From the NCBI GenBank assembly GCA_030631125.1, contig DAOVLS010000108.1:1-7342 (forward strand): a stretch of DNA of 7,342 nucleotides, in the 5' to 3' direction. Of this stretch, positions 1 to 5,657 are shown in pieces (the stretch's first letter is position 1; the number at the start of each line of letters is the position of its first letter). The translations under genes and the position numbers were made by a program. This stretch comes from Planctomycetales bacterium (GTDB lineage Bacteria > Planctomycetota > Phycisphaerae > SM23-33). The notes beneath the pieces were generated by a model that saw only the letters and a program-made list of their open reading frames with translations, was not told the DNA's origin and made no database searches.

Positions 1-1
1 G

Positions 2-1000
2 GCCAAGCGACTGCTGAAACTGGAGGATGAACTGCACAAGCGGGTCGTCAGCCAGCACGAGGCCATCGTCTCGATCGCCAAGGCAATTCGGCGCGCAAGG
101 TCGGGCCTGAAAGACCCGCGCCGACCGATGGGGTCTTTCGTCTTCGTCGGGCCTTCAGGCGTCGGAAAAACGCTGCTGAGCAAGGCCCTGGCCGAGTTCA
201 TGTTCGGCGATGAGGACGCCCTCATCCAGATGGACATGAGCGAATACATGGAAAAGCACAACATCTCCCGCCTCATCGGCGCGCCTCCGGGATACGTCGG
301 GTACGAAGAGGGCGGGCAACTCACCGAACGAATCCGCCGCAGGCCTTACGCCGTCATATTGCTGGACGAAATCGAAAAGGCCCACCCGGATGTGTTCAAC
401 ATGCTTCTCCAGATAATGGAGGAAGGTCGTCTGACCGATTCTTTCGGCCGGCGGGTGGACTTCAAAAATACCATCCTGATTATGACCTCGAACATCGGGG
501 CTGAACTTATCAAGAACAAGGGCGGCTTCGGCTTCGGGCGCCGGGACGAGGAAGCGTCCTACGAAAAAATGAAGGAAATGCTCACCAAGGAAGTCGAGCG
601 GCACTTCAGGCCTGAGTTCCTCAATCGCCTGGACGAAGTGATTGTCTTCAAGTCGCTGATGCGGGAAGACCTGGTTACTATAGTCGATTACGAACTGCGG
701 AAGGTCCGCGAGCGGCTTACCGAGCACGGGCTGGAACTGGAACTGACCGGCGAGGCCAACGAGTTCCTCATCGACAAGGGCTACAATCCCGACTTCGGCG
801 CACGACCGCTCAGACGCGCCATCGAGCATCACATCGAAGACGTGCTCAGCGAGGATATCCTCCGCGGCACGTACAAGGACAACAGCAAGGTCGTCGTGTC
901 GGTCAAGGACGGCGAAGACGGCGAAAAACACCTCTATTTCGAAGGTGTCTGCGAGAAGCAGCCCGAACCCGAACCGGCGGAAGTTACCGAAAGCACGTAA
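2..1000 (+). CDS. clpC: ClpC-type AAA+ unfoldase, C-terminal part (5' truncated)
   Basis: The reading frame is open from base 2, so the gene begins outside the window; the ATG at 128 is internal. The 332 visible residues cover the end of the linker and the whole second AAA+ domain of a class I Clp ATPase. Visible motifs in fragment numbering: the lead-in ELHKRVVSQHEA (about 11-22), Walker A GPSGVGKT (50-57), the substrate-gripping pore loop GYVGY (97-101), Walker B ending LLDE (about 120-123), the arginine-finger region FLNRLDE (206-212) and sensor 2 GARPLRR (266-272). After the MTSNIGA segment lies a short GGFGFG loop, where ClpC/ClpA proteins carry the hydrophobic tripeptide that docks on ClpP and ClpB lacks one. 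This favours ClpC over the ClpB disaggregase. Such proteins unfold substrates with ATP and feed them to cytoplasmic ClpP. The tail ends in an acidic Pro/Glu-rich stretch. ClpC versus ClpA cannot be fully settled without the N-terminal half. Confidence 0.93.
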   Translation, partial: AKRLLKLEDELHKRVVSQHEAIVSIAKAIRRARSGLKDPRRPMGSFVFVGPSGVGKTLLSKALAEFMFGDEDALIQMDMSEYMEKHNISRLIGAPPGYVGYEEGGQLTERIRRRPYAVILLDEIEKAHPDVFNMLLQIMEEGRLTDSFGRRVDFKNTILIMTSNIGAELIKNKGGFGFGRRDEEASYEKMKEMLTKEVERHFRPEFLNRLDEVIVFKSLMREDLVTIVDYELRKVRERLTEHGLELELTGEANEFLIDKGYNPDFGARPLRRAIEHHIEDVLSEDILRGTYKDNSKVVVSVKDGEDGEKHLYFEGVCEKQPEPEPAEVTEST

Positions 1001-1010
1001 CGATTTGACG

Positions 1011-1139
1011 GACAGGGACTAGGGATTAGGGATTAGGCAAAAACAGAAAAACAGAACCTAAAACGGATGAGTTGATTGGTTGACTGGTTCATCTGTTTTT
1101 CTTTTCCAAGTCCCAAGTCCCTAATCCCTAGTCCCTGTC
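1011..1139. repeat. Large imperfect hairpin with perfect 21-bp inverted repeat
   Basis: The arms at 1011-1031 and 1119-1139 are exact reverse complements over 21 bp and are made of GGGACTAGGGATTAGGG-like units. A second inner stem pairs 1046-1058 with 1086-1101, with a two-base bulge, leaving a loop of about 27 nt (1059-1085). The element starts 10 bp after the clpC stop. Past the right arm the strand stays pyrimidine-rich to about 1190, with degenerate TCCCTA-like units. It could act as a strong RNA hairpin after clpC, but no clean U-run follows the stem, so a dispersed palindromic repeat is as likely. The rest of the 1001-1245 gap shows no gene, and I could not support a promoter for the sigma factor gene. 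Confidence 0.8.
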
Positions 1140-1245
1140 TTTCCGTTTTTCCTTATTCCCTACGACCTACTCCCTATCTGTTTTATTTTTCCGCGCGGGT
1201 GTGTTACCATAAGTTCGACAAATCGCTGATTTTTTCGGGAACATT

Positions 1246-1857
1246 GTGGTTGAGAGATCGTCTAAAGTCGTAGCGGGCGTGTTTGAGGATGTGGCCCTGT
1301 TGAGGCAGTGTCGCAAAGGCGATGCAGACGCCTTCGGCCCGCTGGTGAAAAAATATCAGGACCGCCTCTTCAACTCGCTTCTGAGATTTTGTGGAAATTA
1401 TGACGATGCTGAGGAACTTTGTCAGGAGACGTTCGTCAAAGCACTAGAAGGCCTGGCGGCGTTCCGCGCCGAAAGCGGGTTTTATACATGGTTGTTTCGG
1501 ATAGGGATGAACCTGGCGATCAGCCGGCGCAGACGCAGCGGACGAGTGAAATTTCATTCGCTCGAAGCGACCGATTCGGACGGAGAGAAGTTGCTCTGGC
1601 CGGTCGAGGCCTTGGCGGACTGTCGGGAAACAGGCCCGCAGGATGCAGCCGAACGGACCGACACAAACGATCGCGTCCTGGCGGCGATGGGAGAACTGGA
1701 TGAAGAGTTTCGCATCGTGGTGGTTCTGCGGGATATCGAGGAGATGAACTACGAACAGATATCGCAGGTCATGAGTTTGCCCGTTGGTACTGTTAAGAGT
1801 CGCCTCTATCGTGCCCGATGTATTTTAAGGGAAAAATTGACGGACTTAGTCCACTGA
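1246..1857 (+). CDS. ECF RNA polymerase sigma factor (sigma-70 family)
   Basis: This 203-aa protein has the two-domain plan and usual length of an extracytoplasmic-function sigma factor, which redirects RNA polymerase to a stress regulon. Region 2 lies at about residues 29-99, with the core-binding signature DAEELCQETFVKAL (54-67) and the promoter-melting stretch FYTWLFRIGMNLA (79-91), followed by a basic RRRR patch. Region 4 lies at about 144-197. Its helix-turn-helix reads MNYEQISQVMSLPVGTVKSRLYRAR (167-191, written here as MNYEQISQVM then SLPVGTVKSRLYRAR), for the -35 element. An acidic linker of about 40 residues joins the two. The start is a GTG with only a weak upstream purine run (CGGGA), so an in-frame GTG at 1279 is possible; neither choice affects the domains. 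A membrane anti-sigma-like gene follows after 51 bp, the usual sigma/anti-sigma order. The signal sensed and the target promoter cannot be read here. Confidence 0.93.
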   Translation: MVERSSKVVAGVFEDVALLRQCRKGDADAFGPLVKKYQDRLFNSLLRFCGNYDDAEELCQETFVKALEGLAAFRAESGFYTWLFRIGMNLAISRRRRSGRVKFHSLEATDSDGEKLLWPVEALADCRETGPQDAAERTDTNDRVLAAMGELDEEFRIVVVLRDIEEMNYEQISQVMSLPVGTVKSRLYRARCILREKLTDLVH

Positions 1858-1908
1858 TTACCCGCCTTCGCCGGGCTACGGCGTGGCGAGCAAGGATTAC
1901 ACTGAAAG

Positions 1909-3042
1909 ATGAGCGACAAGGAGAAAATTTTGGAGCAACTTTCGGCCTACCTGGACGGCGAGTTGTCGCAGGCTGAATCTTGCCGGGTGGCCGAGATGGT
2001 CGCCGCCGACCCCGCCCTGTCGGCCGAGTTGGAGTCGTTGCGGGCGGTGCAGTCTCTTCTGCGCGGTCTTCCGCCCGCCCGGGCCCCGGCCGGTATGGCC
2101 GACGCCGTTCTGGAAAGGGCGCAGCGCAAGTCCGCCGGATGGTGGGCCGGATACCTGGCGCGAGCCGCGGTCATACTATTGGCCGTCGGCGTCGGCGTAA
2201 CCGTAACGACCTGGCTGAACAGGCCGACGCGTCCGCAGCAGACCGGGCAGCAAACGCCGGATGTCGCCAAACCGCCGATCCTTGCTAAGGGGGCAATCGC
2301 CGAGGTGGGTGGCCTCGCAAGGGCGGAAGTAACAAACGTATTCATCAATACTGATAACCTCCTCCTGACCCAGCGGGAAGTCGAGCGCGTATTCGGCAAC
2401 AACAGCATCAAACCGATGGTGGCGGCAGAGTCCGTTCGGGTAGCGAAAGTCGCCCACGACAAACCCAGAGGTCGGGCCAACTTTTACAATCAAACCCAGG
2501 TCGCGCCCACCCAGATACGCTACGAAGTCGTGATAGAAGAGAATCAGATGCGGCAGATCGTCTCAGAATTGAACGAAGTCCGCGCCAGGCAGAACGTCGC
2601 GCAGATGCCGATGAGGAGATACGGCTACAGGAAAGACGGCGAAGCCATAGCCCTGGCCAAGGCCGATGATCGCTCCGGATATGCTGCGGGCCGGGGCCGG
2701 GCGAGCAGGGATGCAATTCACAGGAAAAGCGCGGATAAAAAACGGTTCAGTGAAAATGCCCGGTTGAAGCCCAGTGTCGGCAAGGTTGCCGAAGTTCGAG
2801 GGCAAAAGGTTGCCTCTCAGCCGGCGTTGGCGTCTGCGACCCCCAGGCCCGGCACTGTACGGAGCAGGTCGGCTATGCCGAAACCGCCTGCCGGTCCGAC
2901 GACCATGCCGGCATCGACCGTTGTGGCGCAACGAAAAACCAAGGAGACTCTGGATCCGAAGGTCGCCCGCCGTCAAGCCGCTACGCAGGCGACCGCAAAC
3001 GTCCGCCAGTTAGTGGTGATACTCAACGTCGTCGGCGAATAA
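1909..3042 (+). CDS. Putative single-pass membrane anti-sigma factor
   Basis: The 377-aa product starts with EQLSAYLDGELS (9-20), the opening typical of anti-sigma domains that hold ECF sigma factors at the membrane. The following helix, about residues 21-55, has one cysteine (Cys25) and lacks the HxxxCxxC zinc motif, so this would be a zinc-free variant. A single membrane segment (about 83-104) puts the N-terminus in the cytoplasm and about 270 residues outside. The outer part has two similar strand-helix units, VFINTDNLLLTQREVERVF (144-162) and RYEVVIEENQMRQIVSELN (204-222). A long Arg/Lys/Ala/Pro-rich low-complexity stretch (about 236-365) follows, then a final strand RQLVVILNVV (366-375). 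A weak AAGGA at 1892-1896 precedes the ATG. Cotranscription with the sigma gene is inferred from the 51-bp spacing. The anti-sigma role rests on position and the N-terminal pattern. The sensory mechanism is unknown. Confidence 0.75.
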   Translation: MSDKEKILEQLSAYLDGELSQAESCRVAEMVAADPALSAELESLRAVQSLLRGLPPARAPAGMADAVLERAQRKSAGWWAGYLARAAVILLAVGVGVTVTTWLNRPTRPQQTGQQTPDVAKPPILAKGAIAEVGGLARAEVTNVFINTDNLLLTQREVERVFGNNSIKPMVAAESVRVAKVAHDKPRGRANFYNQTQVAPTQIRYEVVIEENQMRQIVSELNEVRARQNVAQMPMRRYGYRKDGEAIALAKADDRSGYAAGRGRASRDAIHRKSADKKRFSENARLKPSVGKVAEVRGQKVASQPALASATPRPGTVRSRSAMPKPPAGPTTMPASTVVAQRKTKETLDPKVARRQAATQATANVRQLVVILNVVGE

Positions 3043-3868
3043 TCATTCCCATCACCCCTATCGACAGCAGGATCATCGTCGCCGGTTCGGGTACGACAGT
3101 AACGCGCTCGTCGCTCCCGTCGGCGGCCATCCAGGCGTTCAATCCGTCGATGTAGAGCGGAATGAAGGAATCTCCTCCGGAGGATATGCCGTAATGGTGG
3201 GTTCCAATCAGCGTTAAGGCCCCGTCCCAAACCATAAAACTAGGCCCACCCGAATCCCCGTTCTGTGTCATTGCTTCATCGGGATCGGTCGGAGTGTTGT
3301 AATAGAACCACATGTGCTTGTCGTTAACGCCGCCGAGTGTATCTACGTAAGATATCGTGTTGTGCCCGACGATATCCGGCTGGCCGTACACTAATATGTC
3401 GCTATCTATGTAGTCGTCGGTTGAAGGTAATTCGAGCACGGAATAATAGGCAACCTTGTCCGTATCGATGGGTGTCGTCAGTTTCCCGATCCACAGGTCG
3501 TAGTTTGGAGACCCGTCCGGCCCGTCAGGCAGCACAGGGCGCCCCCAATCCGCCACGGTGTGTTCGTGGGTGGCGCCGCTGGGATCGTTGTTCTCGTAGA
3601 ACGTAACCGTCGCCCCTGAACCGGGGCGGAAGTGCGACGAAGAGACGAAATAAGTCGGGGAGATCATGGTGGCCCAAAGGTCGTCCGCGTCCTTGCCCAC
3701 GCCGGAGAAGTCGTACCCTTCACCGATAAACGCCTTGTCGCCGCCGACGTGGAACCGGTCGTGCCGTTTTGCATCAAACTCCCGGATTTGCAGATCGGCC
3801 CATGAAGCCTCCACGCAGAAAAACACCACCAAACAAAGACTAATACTAATAATGGAAACCCGTTTCAC
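3023..3868 (-). CDS. Secreted trypsin-like (S1) serine protease with PEP-CTERM anchor
   Basis: The 281-aa precursor has a Sec signal peptide (about 1-24, ending ASWA). A chymotrypsin-like fold is suggested by three motifs in the right order: YFVSSSHF with His79, PNYDLWIGKL with Asp124, and QNGDSGGPS with Ser206. The triad therefore looks complete. The C-terminus is a PEP-CTERM signal: VPEP (259-262), a hydrophobic stretch and RRRR at the end. In known systems this signal is removed by an exosortase, placing the protein at the envelope or in extracellular matrix. The GTG start at 3868 is supported by GGAGGA (3875-3880 on +) six bases upstream; an ATG at 3873-3871 is out of frame. The 3' end overlaps the convergent anti-sigma gene by 20 bp, and the start overlaps a small upstream ORF. 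The substrate is unknown, and no exosortase gene is in the window. Confidence 0.88.
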   Translation of the reverse strand: MKRVSIISISLCLVVFFCVEASWADLQIREFDAKRHDRFHVGGDKAFIGEGYDFSGVGKDADDLWATMISPTYFVSSSHFRPGSGATVTFYENNDPSGATHEHTVADWGRPVLPDGPDGSPNYDLWIGKLTTPIDTDKVAYYSVLELPSTDDYIDSDILVYGQPDIVGHNTISYVDTLGGVNDKHMWFYYNTPTDPDEAMTQNGDSGGPSFMVWDGALTLIGTHHYGISSGGDSFIPLYIDGLNAWMAADGSDERVTVVPEPATMILLSIGVMGMIIRRRR

Positions 3869-3999
3869 GATGCATCCTCCAATATGACTGTTAGCGAGAC
3901 CGGTTGTTTTTTTGTAACCACGAAGACGACAAGCATTTGGAACAGGCGAGATCCCGGCATACCGAATCGTTCAATCCTGCTGCCGACAATCGCTTCCAC
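3865..3999 (-). CDS. Small ORF (44 aa), possible leader peptide of the protease gene
   Basis: Reading the minus strand from a GTG at 3999-3997 gives 44 codons ending in TGA at 3867-3865. The stop overlaps the protease GTG start as GTGA, the geometry of translational coupling. An AAGGAGGAG Shine-Dalgarno (4005-4013 on +) has its AGGAGG core 7 bases before the start. The frame begins a little over 50 bases downstream of a predicted sigma70 start site, so it would be the first ORF on that transcript. The peptide begins MEAIVGSRIERFGMPGS and has a short hydrophobic run LFQMLVVFVV (19-28) and a TKKQP turn. It resembles nothing I can name and has no signal peptide or known domain. It could be a real small protein, a coupling leader, or chance. 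Ribosome-site quality and overlap are the only evidence. Confidence 0.5.
   Translation of the reverse strand: MEAIVGSRIERFGMPGSRLFQMLVVFVVTKKQPVSLTVILEDAS
3875..3880 (-). promoter_or_regulatory. Ribosome binding site for the protease gene
   Basis: GGAGGA on the minus strand lies six bases before the GTG at 3868 and decides that start codon. It sits inside the last codons of the small upstream ORF, so ribosomes translating that ORF would pass over and could expose it. Confidence 0.75.
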
Positions 4000-4004
4000 C
4001 TGTA

Positions 4005-4013
4005 CTCCTCCTT
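4005..4013 (-). promoter_or_regulatory. Strong Shine-Dalgarno before the 44-codon small ORF
   Basis: AAGGAGGAG on the minus strand is nearly full anti-Shine-Dalgarno complementarity. It is 7 bases (counted from the AGGAGG core) from the GTG at 3999. It is the strongest ribosome site seen in the window, yet precedes only the small ORF. Confidence 0.6.
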
Positions 4014-4061
4014 GGCATTCGCGAAGTTACACCAAAACTCCGAGCATTTTCAAGCATTCTT

Positions 4062-4090
4062 ATTATATCCCATCACCGCGGTTTTGCCAA
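4062..4090 (-). promoter_or_regulatory. Sigma70-type promoter for the small ORF and protease gene
   Basis: On the minus strand TTGGCA (4085-4090) and TATAAT (4062-4067) are separated by exactly 17 bp: five of six matches at -35 and a perfect -10. Transcription would begin near 4055, giving about 187 nt before the protease start and about 40 nt before the small ORF's ribosome site. Three A-tracts lie directly upstream. Confidence 0.72.
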
Positions 4091-4095
4091 GGGGG

Positions 4096-4120
4096 TTTTT
4101 TGCTTTTTTACCGTTTTTTT
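4096..4120 (-). promoter_or_regulatory. A-tract cluster, UP-element-like, upstream of the protease promoter
   Basis: Three T-runs on the plus strand (4096-4101, 4104-4109, 4114-4120) are A-tracts on the minus strand, about 6-30 bp upstream of its -35 box. This is where the RNA polymerase alpha subunit contacts UP elements. They also lie between the two divergent promoters and could bend the DNA. A functional role is inferred from position only. Confidence 0.45.
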
Positions 4121-4159
4121 CATCGGCGACGGCGAATATCAGATATGAAGGATTATTTA

Positions 4160-4188
4160 ATGACAGATTTACAGTGAGTATTTATAAT
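4160..4188 (+). promoter_or_regulatory. Sigma70-type promoter for the sppA-like gene
   Basis: ATGACA (4160-4165) and TATAAT (4183-4188) are 17 bp apart: five of six matches at -35 and a perfect -10. The start would be near 4195, leaving a leader of about 47 nt with overlapping small inverted repeats before the AGGAG ribosome site (4230-4234), which is 7 bases from the ATG at 4242. Confidence 0.75.
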
Positions 4189-4194
4189 AGTCGG

Positions 4195-4221
4195 CGGTCC
4201 CGGACCGATGTGATCGGACCG
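4195..4221 (+). promoter_or_regulatory. Overlapping inverted repeats in the sppA leader
   Basis: Three mutually exclusive pairings are visible: CGGTC/GACCG (4195-4199 with 4203-4207), CCGAT/ATCGG (4205-4209 with 4213-4217, 3-base spacer) and CGGTCC/GGACCG (4195-4200 with 4216-4221). They begin at the predicted transcription start. They could be an operator for a dimeric repressor, a 5' mRNA hairpin, or chance in GC-rich sequence. Confidence 0.4.
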
Positions 4222-4241
4222 GATTAATCAGGAGAAAAGAC

Positions 4242-5348
4242 ATGTCTGAAACTACGATGCCTCCAATGGAAAGCGATCCAAACCGAACCGAGCGGATTGA
4301 GCCGCCTCCACCACCGCCGGTATGGCAACCTTATCCTTATCCGAGACGACGCAAGCCGCTATGGAAACGCCTGCTGATTGTCGGCGTGGTCCTGTTATTT
4401 ATCCTGCTGGCGGCGGGGGTCGTTTCGCATGTCGTCCAGTCGAAGTTAGCCCGGCTGGCCGGCGACGGGATGGATGCCGAAGTCCTTAAGCCGGGGCGAA
4501 AAGATCAGGTGGTGGCTGTATATGACGTCTTCGGCGTGATCGACAGTAAACAGGCAGGGAGGATCAAGGTCTTCTGCAAGCAGGTCTCCGGCGACCCGAA
4601 CGTCAAGGCCGTCGTGCTGCGCGTCAGCAGTCCGGGCGGGGGAATATCTGCCTGCGACAGGATTCACAAAATGATGATGGACCTGAAGAGCGACGGGAAG
4701 ACACTGGTCATCTCGATGGGGTCGGTAGCAGCAAGCGGGGGATACTACATCTCCGCGCCGGCAGACGCCATCTACGCCGAACCGACCACAATCACCGGCA
4801 GCATCGGCGTCATCGGCGCATGGATTATCATAAAGGGAACCCTCGAAAAGTACGGCGCAAAGGCCGTGGTCGTCCGCTCCACGAAAACCCGCGCATGGAA
4901 GGCTGCCCCGAATTCCCTCGAGGACCCTGCCGATTATCAGATCGAGTCGATCCGAAAACTGCTGGACGTCATGCAGGAACGGTTTGAAAAGGTCGTACGC
5001 GACGGACGAGGCGGCAAACTCACGCCGACAACGGAAGAAAAAACCTACACCGGCGCTGACGGAAAAAAGTTCACCGTAACCGAAACCGTACCGTTCAACG
5101 GAAGTATCTTCACCGCCGATGAGGCTACGGACTTGGGACTGATAGATGACATAGGCTACCTGGACGATGCAATAGACAAAGCCGCCGGCCTGGCCGGGCT
5201 GACCAAACCGAAGGTAGTCAGGTACTTCAGGCGCAAAGGCTTCTTCGAGCAAATGGCCGATGCGAAAACCGGACCGATAATCGACCCCGACGTCCTCGAC
5301 GAAATCCAGACGCCGAAACTGATGATGATCTGGAAAGTCGAACAGTAA
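4242..5348 (+). CDS. sppA: SppA-like signal peptide peptidase (S49 family, membrane-anchored)
   Basis: The 368-aa protein matches the short, single-domain SppA type that degrades leftover signal peptides in the cytoplasmic membrane. A Pro-rich cytoplasmic tail (PPPPPP, then PYPYPRRRK) precedes one membrane helix (about 43-65). The protease core follows: VFGVID (96-101), the oxyanion-type glycine motif SSPGGG (129-134), and the nucleophile Ser165 in GSVAASGGYYIS (160-171). TGSIGVIG lies at 185-192. The likely general-base lysine is Lys220 in TRAWKAAPNS, where homologues read YKDxxSP; it is the best-aligned candidate, with Lys215 less likely. After the helix at 232-253 is an insertion of about 25 residues (about 258-283, Thr/Lys/Glu-rich) before the usual FTADEATDLGLIDDIG segment. 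The gene has its own sigma70-like promoter and a good ribosome site, and appears to be transcribed alone. S49 membership is firm; substrate is inferred from the family. Confidence 0.9.
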   Translation: MSETTMPPMESDPNRTERIEPPPPPPVWQPYPYPRRRKPLWKRLLIVGVVLLFILLAAGVVSHVVQSKLARLAGDGMDAEVLKPGRKDQVVAVYDVFGVIDSKQAGRIKVFCKQVSGDPNVKAVVLRVSSPGGGISACDRIHKMMMDLKSDGKTLVISMGSVAASGGYYISAPADAIYAEPTTITGSIGVIGAWIIIKGTLEKYGAKAVVVRSTKTRAWKAAPNSLEDPADYQIESIRKLLDVMQERFEKVVRDGRGGKLTPTTEEKTYTGADGKKFTVTETVPFNGSIFTADEATDLGLIDDIGYLDDAIDKAAGLAGLTKPKVVRYFRRKGFFEQMADAKTGPIIDPDVLDEIQTPKLMMIWKVEQ

Positions 5349-5363
5349 CGATTTCCAACTCGT

Positions 5364-5425
5364 GCTACGTAGCGACTCTGCTTTGCGTAGCGCTTCGCAG
5401 AGCAAAGAGCGATACTTCGCAGAGT
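5364..5425. repeat. Structured repeat: palindrome, inverted and direct repeats
   Basis: GCTACGTAGC (5364-5373) is a perfect 10-bp palindrome. ACTCTGC (5375-5381) pairs with GCAGAGT (5419-5425), enclosing a second weaker stem. CTTCGCAGAG occurs twice (5393-5402 and 5415-5424). The element begins about 16 bp after the sppA stop and could form a transcript 3' hairpin, though it lacks a U-run. Confidence 0.65.
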
Positions 5426-5428
5426 AGT

Positions 5429-5453
5429 ATTTCCAATTTCCGATTTCCAATTG
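5429..5453. repeat. Heptamer tandem repeat ATTTCCR, three copies
   Basis: Three consecutive 7-bp units, ATTTCCA, ATTTCCG and ATTTCCA, fill 5429-5449 and end in ATTG. A related single unit ATTTCCAA is at 5351-5358, on the other side of the structured repeat, so the pair brackets it. Confidence 0.7.
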
Positions 5454-5493
5454 AAAACGGGACTTCGTGAGGTTGTTGAAAAAGTCGTAGCAG

Positions 5494-5534
5494 GGGAATT
5501 CCCTGAAATAATAGTATTGTGTCCCCGGAATTCC
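5494..5534. repeat. Palindrome-flanked GTGTCCCCGGAATTCC element
   Basis: GGGAATTCCC (5494-5503) and GGAATTCC (5527-5534) are each palindromic and can pair with each other over 8 bp around a 24-base loop. The right half on the minus strand reads GGAATTCCGGGGACACAATA. From memory, similar GGGGACAC-AATACT sequences recur in bacterial intergenic regions near IS200-like/REP-associated transposase genes; I cannot verify this here. No transposase is present in the window. Confidence 0.5.
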
Positions 5535-5657
5535 AAGAATATTCAACCAATGCACGGCATCACCACGGGTGTTCTGTTATGTGCGAATTGGATGTCGTCG
5601 TTTGAAAACAGGAAGTATTTTACAGATAAACTCAACGCAAATACAATGGGCAGGAAG

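Noticed and set aside
155..931. Minus-strand open frame of 258 codons opposite clpC
   Set aside because: Shadow of the strongly conserved AAA+ domain on the plus strand.
1009..1190. Classical rho-independent terminator after clpC
   Set aside because: The stem is long and perfect at its base but has a large imperfect interior and no U-run right after the right arm, so it is listed as a repeat and not as a terminator.
1191..1245. ECF-type autoregulatory promoter or sigma70 promoter before the sigma factor gene
   Set aside because: A GAAC and a TCGACA are present but no partner -10 element sits at a suitable distance, so no promoter is called.
3884..4227. Plus-strand open frames of about 100 codons between the protease and sppA
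   Set aside because: They run through the T-tracts and both promoters, lack ribosome sites and oppose the better-supported small minus-strand ORF.
4446..5555. Minus-strand open frame of 369 codons opposite sppA
   Set aside because: The plus strand carries the clear S49 motifs in the same interval; the minus product is Asp/Arg/Cys-rich with no recognisable domain and starts inside the repeat-rich gap.
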